Both the position numbers and the translations under genes were made by a program. 13,092 nt of DNA from Dehalococcoidia bacterium (GTDB taxonomy: Bacteria > Chloroflexota > Dehalococcoidia > E44-bin15), in the NCBI GenBank assembly GCA_004377275.1, contig SOIC01000025.1, forward strand, positions 1 to 13,092, written 5' to 3'. Positions 1-6,953 of the stretch are shown here, in pieces; position 1 is the first letter of the stretch, and each line of letters opens with the position of its first letter. The notes under the pieces were generated by a model that was not told where the DNA came from, ran no database searches, and saw nothing but the letters and a program-made list of their open reading frames with translations.

Positions 1-588
1 ATCTATGGCCTGTTTCGCTGCGTTGACCTCATCGTCGATCTCCCCCTTCTTCATGGCAATAAACGCGCCCCCCAGGGAGCAAAAGGGCAGGGCCAACTCA
101 GCAAGGGTGGCAAGCTTGGCCACTCCCCGGGAAAGCACGACATCGAACCGCTGGCGGTACCTCTCATCATGAGCCAGTTTCTCTGCACGCTCGGCTAAAA
201 TCTCCACCCCCTCGACACCGAGCACGTCGATGAGATGATGGAGAAAGGCAGCCTTCTTGTGAACGGAGTCAACCAGGGTCAGGCCTATATCGGGGTAGAG
301 GATTTTAAGCGGAACGCCGGGGAGCCCGGCACCTGTGCCTATATCCAGGATACGGGAAGGCATCTCCTTAAGGGCCAGGGTGACAGTGAGGGAATCGAGG
401 AAGTGCTTCAGCTGCACCTCCTCGTAATCTACGATGGCAGTAAGGTTCACCCTCCGGTTCCAGCGAACAAGCTCTTCATAGTAGAGCTGAAAACGCGTCA
501 CCTGTTCCGCGGTAAGGGGGAGCCCCAGCCGCTTCGCACCGTCTATTAGCCTTTCCACGACATGTATTATATTACTCTGACCACGCAT
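1..588 (-). CDS. rsmG: 16S rRNA (guanine-N7)-methyltransferase RsmG/GidB, partial (3' end off window)
   Basis: The reverse strand is open from an ATG at 588 to the window edge, giving 196 codons with no stop. RsmG uses S-adenosylmethionine to methylate N7 of the G527-equivalent in the 530 loop of 16S rRNA. Visible family signatures are NLTAI (residues 48-52), KHFLDSL (61-67), the SAM-binding glycine loop DIGTGAGLPG (82-91), an acidic residue after the next strand (LTLVD, about 103-107) and SRGVAKL (153-159), all in the usual order. Family members are about 210-240 residues, so roughly the last 15-45 are missing. A G-rich stretch just upstream of the ATG can serve as ribosome binding site. The gene is divergent from the acyl-CoA locus and is housekeeping, so it is probably unrelated to its neighbours. 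Confidence 0.93.
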   Translation of the reverse strand, partial: MRGQSNIIHVVERLIDGAKRLGLPLTAEQVTRFQLYYEELVRWNRRVNLTAIVDYEEVQLKHFLDSLTVTLALKEMPSRILDIGTGAGLPGVPLKILYPDIGLTLVDSVHKKAAFLHHLIDVLGVEGVEILAERAEKLAHDERYRQRFDVVLSRGVAKLATLAELALPFCSLGGAFIAMKKGEIDDEVNAAKQAID

Positions 589-646
589 GGGACACCCCCC
601 TATCAGGTAGTGATCTAATTCAGATAGATAGGTTCTGCTAAGCAGG

Positions 647-740
647 AGCTATAAAGGGGAGTCCACCGAGGCAATCTCATTGTTTCGCCACCACCCCCGG
701 GATTGCTTCGTCGCCGTGCTCCTCGCAATGACAGTGAAAA
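647..740 (+). repeat. Interspersed palindromic repeat, copy A
   Basis: Copy A starts with a 19-bp segment at 647-665 that matches 803-821 at 17 of 19 positions. It ends with a GGATTGCTTCG...CCTCGCAATGACAG unit at 700-733. The GATTGC and GCAATGAC ends are near-inverted, and the centre here is short. The same unit recurs at 899-942, 3769-3924 and, shortened, at 13042-13065. No ORF or transposase is associated, so it looks like a miniature non-autonomous repeat. Boundaries are approximate. Confidence 0.6.
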
Positions 741-802
741 GCAGGCGAGCGGCATCGTCTCAATGATTTATCTAGCCCGTATAAAACGAGTCAATATGTA
801 GT

Positions 803-958
803 AGTTATAAAGAGGAGTCCAGAGGGGATTCCCCTCTGACGGAGGTATGGGGGTGTCCCCCATAAATACATCCCAGGGTGGGCGGGTGGGAAAAAACGGG
901 ATTGCTTCGTCCCCCGACAGGTCGGGGTCCTCGCAATGACAGGGAAACCAGGCTTGAG
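803..958 (+). repeat. Interspersed palindromic repeat, copy B, with nested hairpins
   Basis: This second, longer copy of the repeat carries three perfect hairpins in a row. They are 821-837 (7-bp stem AGAGGGG, loop ATT), 846-864 (8-bp stem TATGGGGG, loop TGT) and 912-927 (7-bp stem CCCCGAC, loop AG). The last sits inside the GATTGCTTC...CTCGCAATGACA unit (899-942). The sequence after the unit (GGGAAACC...CTTGAGGT, to about 958) also follows the copy at 3769-3924. The 589-1063 spacer holds copies A and B, a candidate promoter and no convincing gene. Confidence 0.6.
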
Positions 959-995
959 GTAAGGTATCACGGATATACTGGACGAGTACAAGTAG

Positions 996-1025
996 TTGAC
1001 CTCGTTGCCCACATCAAGTTAAAAT
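996..1025 (+). promoter_or_regulatory. Candidate sigma70-type promoter for the first HMGCS-like/thiolase cassette
   Basis: TTGACC (996-1001) and TAAAAT (1020-1025) each match the -35 and -10 consensus at five of six positions and are 18 bp apart. They lie about 40 bp before the GTG start at 1064, leaving a short leader that contains the ribosome binding site AGAGGAG (1051-1057). This is pattern matching only. Confidence 0.4.
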
Positions 1026-1063
1026 AAGGGGCGCTGCGCATCAGAAAAAGAGAGGAGCGAAAA

Positions 1064-2482
1064 GTGATCGGGATTAAATCATATGGCGCTTATATACCGG
1101 TATATAGATTGAGCGAAAGTGAACTCGCCAGAGCTTGGGGAGGGAGAGGCGGACGCGGGGAGATAGCGGTGGCCAACTACGACGAGGACAGCATAACTAT
1201 GGCGGTGGAGGCCGCCATCGATTGCCTGAACGGTACGGACCGTGACATCGCAGATAGCCTATACTTCGCTTCCACCACGCCTCCTTACAGCGAGAAGATG
1301 TCGGCCAGTATCGTGGCTGCCGCCACCGACCTGCGCGATGACCTCTTCACCCTGGACATCGGCAACTCCCTCAGGTGCGGAACCAGTGCCATCAAGGCAG
1401 CCCACGACTCCATTAAAAGCGGCTCGGCAAAGAACATCCTGGTAACGGCGGCCGATTGCCGCCTCGCCCCGCCTGCTTCCGAATTCGAGTCCATCTTCGG
1501 CGATGGAGCCGCCGCTTTCCTCATCGGAGATTCGGATGTCGCCGTGGCCATCGAGGACAGCCATTCCATCTCCAGCGACTTCCTCGATGTGTGGAAGAGG
1601 GCCGAGGACCCCTACATCCGTACCTGGGAGGACCGCTTTATACTGCAGTACGGATACAGCGAAAAGCTCGGCACGGCGGTCTCCGCCCTTCTGAAGAAAA
1701 CTGGCCTTTCCGCCAAGGACTTCGCCAAGGTGGTTTACTACGCACCCAACGCCAGGAGCCACCAGCGCATGATAAGGCAGCTAAAGGTCGAACCGGAGCA
1801 GGTTCAGGCCCCGATGTTCGATTCGATAGGCAATACCGGCGCCGCCTTTGCCCCGATGATACTGGTGGCAGCCCTGGAGGAGGCCAAGCCAGGGGACAGG
1901 ATACTGTGGGCCAACTACGGCGACGGCGCCGACGCCTTCATCCTGCAAGTGACCGACCAGATAGAGAAGGTCAGGGACCGGCGGGGCATCAAGCACCACC
2001 TGGAGTCGAAGATGGAGATCCCTAACTATGAGAAATACATCCGCTTCCGCAATCTCATGCAGGGAGAGGCGGACCGCCGACCCCAATATATTAGCTCCCT
2101 GCCCATGATATGGCGCGACCGCAAACAGGTAACTCCCCTTCATGGCGGCCGCTGCCACAATTGTGGAAACATCCAGTTTCCCATCCAACGGGTATGCGCC
2201 TATTGCCAGGCGAAGGACGATTACGAGGAGGTAAGGCTTGCCGACAAGAAGGCTACAGTTTTTACCTTCAGCATGGACGAGCGCGCGGTGGAAGTGGATC
2301 CCCCCCGCGTCTGGACCATAAACGACCTCGACGGTGGGGGACGAATCTACTGCACCATGACCGACCGTGACACCGAGCAGATCGAGATCGGAATGGGGGT
2401 GGAGATGACCTTCAGGAAGATACACGAAGGGGCTGGCCTTCACAACTATTTCTGGAAATGCCGCCCGATAAGGGTATCATAG
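1064..2482 (+). CDS. HMG-CoA synthase-like protein fused to DUF35 (zinc ribbon + OB-fold), copy 1
   Basis: This is a 472-residue protein. Residues 1 to about 330 form a thiolase-fold domain of the HMG-CoA synthase / ketoacyl-synthase III type (SYGAYIP at the start, FGDGAAAFLIG near 145-155, DSIGNTGAA and ILWANYGDGADAF near 253-292). Residues about 350-472 are a DUF35 module: zinc ribbon C364-x2-C367 and C378-x2-C381, then an OB-fold with DLDGGGR. Ungapped comparison with remembered archaeal HMGCS motifs puts Leu103 at the nucleophilic Cys, Thr71 at the Glu and Tyr226 at the His. Classical HMG-CoA synthesis therefore looks unlikely, and an acyl-CoA-binding or scaffold role for the downstream thiolase is inferred. 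The GTG start is supported by AGAGGAG at 1051-1057 and by alignment with the paralogue at 4157. The stop codon overlaps the thiolase ribosome binding site, implying coupled translation. Confidence 0.88.
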   Translation: MIGIKSYGAYIPVYRLSESELARAWGGRGGRGEIAVANYDEDSITMAVEAAIDCLNGTDRDIADSLYFASTTPPYSEKMSASIVAAATDLRDDLFTLDIGNSLRCGTSAIKAAHDSIKSGSAKNILVTAADCRLAPPASEFESIFGDGAAAFLIGDSDVAVAIEDSHSISSDFLDVWKRAEDPYIRTWEDRFILQYGYSEKLGTAVSALLKKTGLSAKDFAKVVYYAPNARSHQRMIRQLKVEPEQVQAPMFDSIGNTGAAFAPMILVAALEEAKPGDRILWANYGDGADAFILQVTDQIEKVRDRRGIKHHLESKMEIPNYEKYIRFRNLMQGEADRRPQYISSLPMIWRDRKQVTPLHGGRCHNCGNIQFPIQRVCAYCQAKDDYEEVRLADKKATVFTFSMDERAVEVDPPRVWTINDLDGGGRIYCTMTDRDTEQIEIGMGVEMTFRKIHEGAGLHNYFWKCRPIRVS

Positions 2483-2494
2483 GAGGAAAATGAC

Positions 2495-3688
2495 ATGGAG
2501 AGTATCAAAGACAAGGTTGCCATTATCGGGATGGGCTGTACCAAGTTCGGTGAGCTGTGGGACAAGGATGCCTATGACCTGGTTATCGATTCCGCCTATG
2601 AGGCCTATGAGGATGCCGGCATCGACCCCAAGGATATTCAGGCGGCCTGGGTAGGGACCGTTTTGGGCTCCACCGCTACCCAGCTATCCGCGCCGCTGAA
2701 AACCGATTACATCCCGGTCACCAGGGTGGAAAATGTCTGCGCTACGGGAATGGAGTCCCTGAGGGCTGCTGCCTACGCCCTAATCGCCAAGGCGTATGAC
2801 CTGGTACTGGCTGTCGGCTTTGAGAAGCTCAAGGACACCGGCTACGGCGGCCTACCGATGGCGGTGCAATCAGCTGGCAGCGAGAAGTGGCACCCCGTAT
2901 TCGGCTCCGGGGATTCGGCCCCCGGGCGCTATGCCCTGGCTGCCACCAGGTACTTTCACCAGTTCGGCTTGAGCAGGGAAGAGGGAAAGAGAACCCTGGC
3001 CAAGATTTCGGTGAAGAGCCATCACAACGGCTCCCTCAATCCACGGGCTCACCTGCGGATGGAGATTACCGAAGAGCAGGTGATAAACGCCCCGATGATT
3101 GCCTGGCCCCTGGGCCTGTTCGATGCCTGCGGGGTGACCGATGGTGCCGCGGCGGCGATCCTGTGTCGCACTGAGGACGCCAAGAAATTCAAGGATGAAT
3201 ACATAACCATCAAGTCCTTCGGTCTCTCCACCGGTCCGGGGATGGGCAAGGTGCGGACAGACTACGACTATACCCACTGGGAGGAAACCCAACGAGCCGC
3301 CCAGCAGGCATATGCCGATGCCGGGATAAAGGACCCCCGCAAGGAGATCGACATGTGTGAGATCCACGACTGCTTCTCAATCGCAGAGCTGATTTGCTAC
3401 GAAGACCTGGGATTCTGCGAGAAGGGAAAGGCAAAGGACCACATCGAAGCCGGTGACTTCGCGCTCGATGGTAAATACCCCTTCAATGTCGGGGGCGGGT
3501 TAAAATCCTTCGGCCATCCCGTTGGCGCCAGTGGGATCAGGGAGGTGTATGAAGGGTATGTGGAGATCCTGGGCCGCGCCCAGTTGCCGGAGCGCCAGTT
3601 GAAGAACGTGAACCTGGCGCTGAGCCATAACCAGGGGGGCAATCCCGGCAGGTTTATATGTAGCATCTGTATCGTGGGTGCCCCTTAG
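2495..3688 (+). CDS. SCP2-type thiolase (acetyl-CoA acetyltransferase-like), copy 1
   Basis: This 397-residue thiolase-superfamily enzyme would cleave or form a C-C bond in acyl-CoA substrates in the cytoplasm. Cys82 (VENVCATG) fits the acyl-accepting nucleophile. His291 and Cys293 lie in the HDCF motif that SCP2-thiolases carry in place of NEAF. His341 is in GHPVGASG, and the C-terminal loop is SHNQGG (His378) rather than the CxG loop of classical thiolases. The set looks catalytically complete. The Ltp2 retro-aldolase instead has tyrosines at the two His sites, so thiolase chemistry is favoured here. AGGAGG at 2481-2486 overlaps the upstream stop and fixes the ATG at 2495. Translation is thus coupled to the HMGCS-like/DUF35 gene, and the two products probably form a complex, as thiolases do with DUF35 proteins elsewhere. 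Substrate is unknown. Confidence 0.9.
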   Translation: MESIKDKVAIIGMGCTKFGELWDKDAYDLVIDSAYEAYEDAGIDPKDIQAAWVGTVLGSTATQLSAPLKTDYIPVTRVENVCATGMESLRAAAYALIAKAYDLVLAVGFEKLKDTGYGGLPMAVQSAGSEKWHPVFGSGDSAPGRYALAATRYFHQFGLSREEGKRTLAKISVKSHHNGSLNPRAHLRMEITEEQVINAPMIAWPLGLFDACGVTDGAAAAILCRTEDAKKFKDEYITIKSFGLSTGPGMGKVRTDYDYTHWEETQRAAQQAYADAGIKDPRKEIDMCEIHDCFSIAELICYEDLGFCEKGKAKDHIEAGDFALDGKYPFNVGGGLKSFGHPVGASGIREVYEGYVEILGRAQLPERQLKNVNLALSHNQGGNPGRFICSICIVGAP

Positions 3689-3691
3689 ATA

Positions 3692-3708
3692 GCGGGTAGG
3701 GTGCCCGC
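3692..3708 (+). terminator. Weak hairpin after the first cassette
   Basis: A GCGGG/CCCGC stem with a 7-nt loop (3697-3703) starts a few bases after the thiolase stop. No T-tract follows, so it is at best a weak or factor-dependent terminator, or only an mRNA 3'-end structure. Confidence 0.2.
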
Positions 3709-3768
3709 GGCTGATCTCTTCAAATAGATGGATGACAGCCTATCGTTAATATGAGGCGCTATTTCACT

Positions 3769-3924
3769 TGTCATTGTAAGCGGAGCAAAGCAATCCCAAC
3801 GTCACGTGCCTGCCCACCCACCACCCCTGAGATTGCTTCCCCCAAGGCCGCTAGGTCGGCCGACACTTCGGCCTAAATCGTCCGATAAGTCGGACTCTCG
3901 CAAAGTTGAGGGGTCGCAATGACA
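3769..3924 (+). repeat. MITE-like palindromic element, copy C (8-bp terminal inverted repeats)
   Basis: The element of about 156 bp is bounded by TGTCATTG (3769-3776) and CAATGACA (3917-3924), which are perfect inverse complements. Inside are AAGCAATCC and GATTGCTTCC as inner inverted arms. Two perfect hairpins follow: 3858-3873 (GGCCGA, loop CACT) and 3880-3895 (GTCCGA, loop TAAG). It encodes nothing. Like copy B it lies upstream of an HMGCS-like gene in the same orientation and is followed by the same GGGAAACC...CTTGAGGT tail. The 3689-4156 spacer holds this element, a candidate promoter and no gene. Confidence 0.65.
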
Positions 3925-4004
3925 GGGAAACCGGTCTTGAGGTGATGTGCCACTAGTTGACAGTAACGGATGAGTAGATACTGTATCATTTTAGTCGGTG
4001 TGGC

Positions 4005-4034
4005 TTGACGCAACTCCAAGCGGTAATATATACT
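4005..4034 (+). promoter_or_regulatory. Candidate sigma70-type promoter for the second cassette
   Basis: TTGACG (4005-4010) and TATACT (4029-4034) each match consensus at five of six positions with an 18-bp spacer. They would give a leader of roughly 115 nt before the ATG at 4157. A perfect TTGACA at 3957-3962 has no good -10 partner at normal spacing. Pattern evidence only. Confidence 0.35.
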
Positions 4035-4156
4035 GAATATTTGGGGTCAGTTTTCGTTGTTCTGCTCGAGCTTTCGCTAGCCAAGTTTTTCCCAGCTCGC
4101 TATATTCTGGAGCGATGCGGCTGGTCTAAAAAAGGGGACGTATAGAAAGGATTTAT

Positions 4157-5608
4157 ATGGCAACAGGAATAACATCGTATGGCGCTTATATACCCTTACA
4201 CCGGATGTCACGCGAGATATTCTACAAATCCTGGGGCGGCGCAAAGATGGCGGGGGAAAGGAGCGTCTGCAATTTCGATGAAGACAGCATGACCATGGCA
4301 ATGGAATCGGCCATCGACTGCTTAAACGGCATAGACCACAAGGGTATCGATGGCCTGTTTTTTGCTACCACCACCGCACCCTACAAAGAGAAGCTGTGCG
4401 CCAGCTTGCTGGCCACCGCCCTGGATATGCGCCGCGATATACGCACCCTGGACATAACCGGCACGCTCAGGGCGGGAACCAGCGCCGTGGCCACCGCCAT
4501 AGATACAGTCAATGCCGGCCCCGCCACTAGTATGCTGGTAACCTGTAGCGAACAACGAATGGCGGCTCCGGCGGGCGACTTCGAAATGGCGCTGGGGGAC
4601 GGCGCCGCTGCCCTGCTCATAGGTGATAAGAATGTCATAGCCACCATCGAAGGAAGCTATCATATCTCAGATGAGTTCTCCGGCATATGGCGCTCGGATC
4701 AGGACGAGTTCATCCGCGCATGGGAAGACCGCATGATCTATGACAAGGGCTATTCCCTGATACTACCGGAGGCGATCAAGGGGCTGATGAAAAAGTACGA
4801 TGCATCAGCGGGGGATTTCGCCAAGGTAGTGTACAACACAACGCTAGAAGCTAGAAGGCATGGGCAGGTTGCCAAGTCGCTGAAATTTGAGCCCGAGCAG
4901 GTGCAGGACCCGCTGTTTACCACCGTGGGCAACACCGGCTCCGCCCAGTCCCTGATGATCCTTGTGGCCGCTCTTGAGGATGCGAAGCCGGGCGATAAGA
5001 TCCTGTGGGCCAGCTACGGTAACGGTGCCGATGCCTTCATCCTGAAGGTAACCGAGGAGATAAAGAAGCTCGGGGAGCGGCGTGGGATCAAGAGACACCT
5101 CGAGTCCAAGAGGATGCTGGAGAACTACGACCGTTACCTGCGCTGGCGCAAGCTGGTAACCCTGGAGAGGGCACGTCGCTCCGAGCAGACCCCGATCTCC
5201 GTAGCGGGGCTACACCGAGATGTCGCGGTAGCCCTGGCCCTCTACGGAGTGAAATGTAAGGCCTGCGGAACCCCCCAGTTCAGCCAGGGCGGTAGCTACG
5301 GCTATTTTACCCCCCTGCGGGTATGCGTCGATTGCCAGGCGGTAGACCAGATGGAACCCTACAAGTTCTCCGATAAGAGTGCCAAGATATTCACCTACAC
5401 CGAGGACAGTTTGGCAGATTCAAACGACCCTCCCACCACCGTTAACGTGGTAGACTTCGACGGTGGCGGCCGCGGAGTATTCGACATGACCGACCGCGGA
5501 GGCAAAGACCTTAGTGTGGGAATGGAGGTGGAGATGACCTTCAGGAAACTCTTCACCGACCGTGGGATACATAACTATTTCTGGAAGACAAGACCCCTAA
5601 GGTGCTAA
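4157..5608 (+). CDS. HMG-CoA synthase-like protein fused to DUF35 (zinc ribbon + OB-fold), copy 2
   Basis: This 483-residue paralogue of the 1064-2482 product has the same architecture: thiolase-fold domain (residues 1 to about 335), zinc ribbon, then OB-fold (VVDFDGGGRG near 431-440). The zinc ligands are C367, C370, C390 and C393. The second pair is 9 residues further away than in copy 1 because of a Gly/Tyr-rich loop. Catalytic positions of true HMG-CoA synthases are again altered: Leu104 at the Cys (TLRAGTSA), Thr72 at the Glu and Asn227 at the His. The same kind of loss in both copies argues for a family trait rather than a decayed gene. The ATG at 4157 has GAAAGGA six bases upstream, and the protein start aligns with copy 1. 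The partner thiolase follows after 119 bp instead of 12 bp. Inferred role: non-catalytic CoA-ester-binding partner of the thiolase. Confidence 0.88.
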   Translation: MATGITSYGAYIPLHRMSREIFYKSWGGAKMAGERSVCNFDEDSMTMAMESAIDCLNGIDHKGIDGLFFATTTAPYKEKLCASLLATALDMRRDIRTLDITGTLRAGTSAVATAIDTVNAGPATSMLVTCSEQRMAAPAGDFEMALGDGAAALLIGDKNVIATIEGSYHISDEFSGIWRSDQDEFIRAWEDRMIYDKGYSLILPEAIKGLMKKYDASAGDFAKVVYNTTLEARRHGQVAKSLKFEPEQVQDPLFTTVGNTGSAQSLMILVAALEDAKPGDKILWASYGNGADAFILKVTEEIKKLGERRGIKRHLESKRMLENYDRYLRWRKLVTLERARRSEQTPISVAGLHRDVAVALALYGVKCKACGTPQFSQGGSYGYFTPLRVCVDCQAVDQMEPYKFSDKSAKIFTYTEDSLADSNDPPTTVNVVDFDGGGRGVFDMTDRGGKDLSVGMEVEMTFRKLFTDRGIHNYFWKTRPLRC

Positions 5609-5659
5609 TTCGTACTATAGGGAGATTTTACCTTTTTCGTACTTAGGGGGAGGTTTCAT
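5609..5659 (+). repeat. Imperfect tandem direct repeat in the thiolase-2 leader
   Basis: Two consecutive units of about 24 bp (5609-5632 and 5636-5659) share TTCGTACT followed by a TAGGG-(G/A)AG-TTT pattern. They sit in the 119-bp spacer between the HMGCS-like gene and its thiolase, where the other cassette has 12 bp. They may be a local duplication or a regulator-binding site. Confidence 0.4.
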
Positions 5660-5744
5660 GATCCCGTCCCCTACTTCTCGAAAGAGGCGCGTCTCTATAA
5701 AAATTGGTCGAGAAAGGGCGAAAAAAAATGACCGGAAGCATTAA
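5658..5744 (+). other. Possible short upstream ORF / leader peptide overlapping the thiolase-2 start
   Basis: An ATG at 5658 sits four bases after a GGGGGAGG ribosome-binding-like sequence and opens a 28-codon frame rich in Lys and Arg. It ends with TAA at 5742-5744, just inside the thiolase gene that starts at 5728 in another frame. The overlap could couple translation of the two. No homology is recognised, and a chance ORF is quite possible. Confidence 0.2.
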
Positions 5745-6915
5745 AGATAGAGTCGCCATAATCGGGATGGGCTGCACCCAGTTCGGTGAGCTATGGGATA
5801 AGAGCCGTGTTGACCTGATAGTAGAGGCAGCCCAGGAGGCATATGAGGATGCCGGCGTTGAGCAGAAGGATATCCAGGCTGCCTGGTTCGGCAACTACTA
5901 CGATACCACCGGCCTGACCGGCCAGGGTTTGGCCGGGCCGCTCAGGTTGCAGTATATACCGGTTACTCGAGTGGAGAACGCCTGCGCCACCTCCTCCGAC
6001 GCCCTCAGGAATGCCTCCTACGCTGTAGCCGCCGGCATCTACGACCTGGTACTGGTACTGGGTGCTGAGAAGATAAAGGACCAAGGCCTCAGCGGGCTGG
6101 CGGTGCGGAACCTGGATATGAACGGGCTTATATTCTCCATGACCATGCCGGGCATGTTCTCGATGTTAGCCACCAAGTATTTCGACCGCTATAACATCAG
6201 TCCCGAAGACGGGAAGCATATGCTAGCACACGTTTCATGGAAGAGCCACCACAATGGCACGATGAGCCCCAAGGCCCACTTTCGCAGGGAGGTAAGCATA
6301 GAGCAGATCATAAATGCACCGATTATCGCCTGGCCGCTGGGGCTGTTCGATTGCTGCGGCGTATCCGACGGGTCGGCGGCCGCAATAATAGTGCCTGCAG
6401 ATCAGGCCAAAAAGTACCGCGACGACCCGGTTTACATCAAGGCGATGCAGCTGAGCGTAGCGCCGGCAGACGGCAGTACTACAGTCAAGTACGATTATAC
6501 TCATGTCGAGTCCACCTACCGTGCCGGAATAGCCGCTTACGCCGAGGCGGGGGTAAAGAACCCCCGCGAGGAGATCAGCATGGCCGAGGTTCATGACTGC
6601 TTCTCCATAACCGAGGCTGTAACCATGGAGGACCTCCAGTTCAGCGAGCGAGGGAAGGTAAAAGAGGATATAGAGAGCGGTTTCTTCGATCTGGACGGTG
6701 GATTGCCAGTGCAGCCGGATGGCGGGCTTAAGTGCTTCGGGCACCCCATCGGGGCATCCGGGCTGAGAATGATATACGAGATGTACAAGCAGCTTCAGGG
6801 AAAGGCTGACCAACGCCAGATAAAAGACCCCAAGCTGGGGCTGACCCATAACCTGGGCGGACAGCCTCCGCACTGTACCATGTTTTGTGGCATCTTCGGC
6901 AAGGAGCTTGGCTGA
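5728..6915 (+). CDS. SCP2-type thiolase (acetyl-CoA acetyltransferase-like), copy 2
   Basis: This 395-residue paralogue of the 2495-3688 thiolase keeps the full SCP2-thiolase residue set: Cys86 (ENACATSS), His289 and Cys291 in HDCF, His339 in GHPIGASG, and His374 in THNLGG. I place the start at the ATG at 5728, where the protein (MTGSIKDRVAIIGMGCTQF) aligns with copy 1 and has GAGAAAGGG upstream. An in-frame TTG at 5704 would add eight residues with no support. The 85-140 region around the putative acyl pocket (for example TTGLTGQGLAGP and NLDMNGLIFSMTMPGM) differs clearly from copy 1, so the paralogues may prefer different acyl chains. It probably works with the HMGCS-like/DUF35 protein encoded just upstream. 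Direction (cleavage or condensation) and substrate cannot be told from sequence. Confidence 0.9.
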   Translation: MTGSIKDRVAIIGMGCTQFGELWDKSRVDLIVEAAQEAYEDAGVEQKDIQAAWFGNYYDTTGLTGQGLAGPLRLQYIPVTRVENACATSSDALRNASYAVAAGIYDLVLVLGAEKIKDQGLSGLAVRNLDMNGLIFSMTMPGMFSMLATKYFDRYNISPEDGKHMLAHVSWKSHHNGTMSPKAHFRREVSIEQIINAPIIAWPLGLFDCCGVSDGSAAAIIVPADQAKKYRDDPVYIKAMQLSVAPADGSTTVKYDYTHVESTYRAGIAAYAEAGVKNPREEISMAEVHDCFSITEAVTMEDLQFSERGKVKEDIESGFFDLDGGLPVQPDGGLKCFGHPIGASGLRMIYEMYKQLQGKADQRQIKDPKLGLTHNLGGQPPHCTMFCGIFGKELG

Positions 6916-6953
6916 TTTTCTAATACTATTAGACTCGATGATGGGAGGAGGCC

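Noticed and set aside
235..549. Forward open frame of 104 codons in the rsmG region
   Set aside because: The reverse strand encodes clear RsmG motifs through this whole stretch.
647..958. CRISPR array
   Set aside because: Only two or three imperfect copies, unequal spacing, and palindromic arms with variable cores; no repeat-spacer regularity and no cas genes.
791..1012. Reverse open frame of 73 codons in the rsmG/HMGCS-like spacer
   Set aside because: It is made of the palindromic repeat and its hairpins, with no ribosome binding site and no plausible protein features.
5704..5727. Upstream TTG start for the second thiolase
   Set aside because: The ATG at 5728 has a suitable ribosome binding site and aligns exactly with the first thiolase; the eight extra residues have no counterpart.
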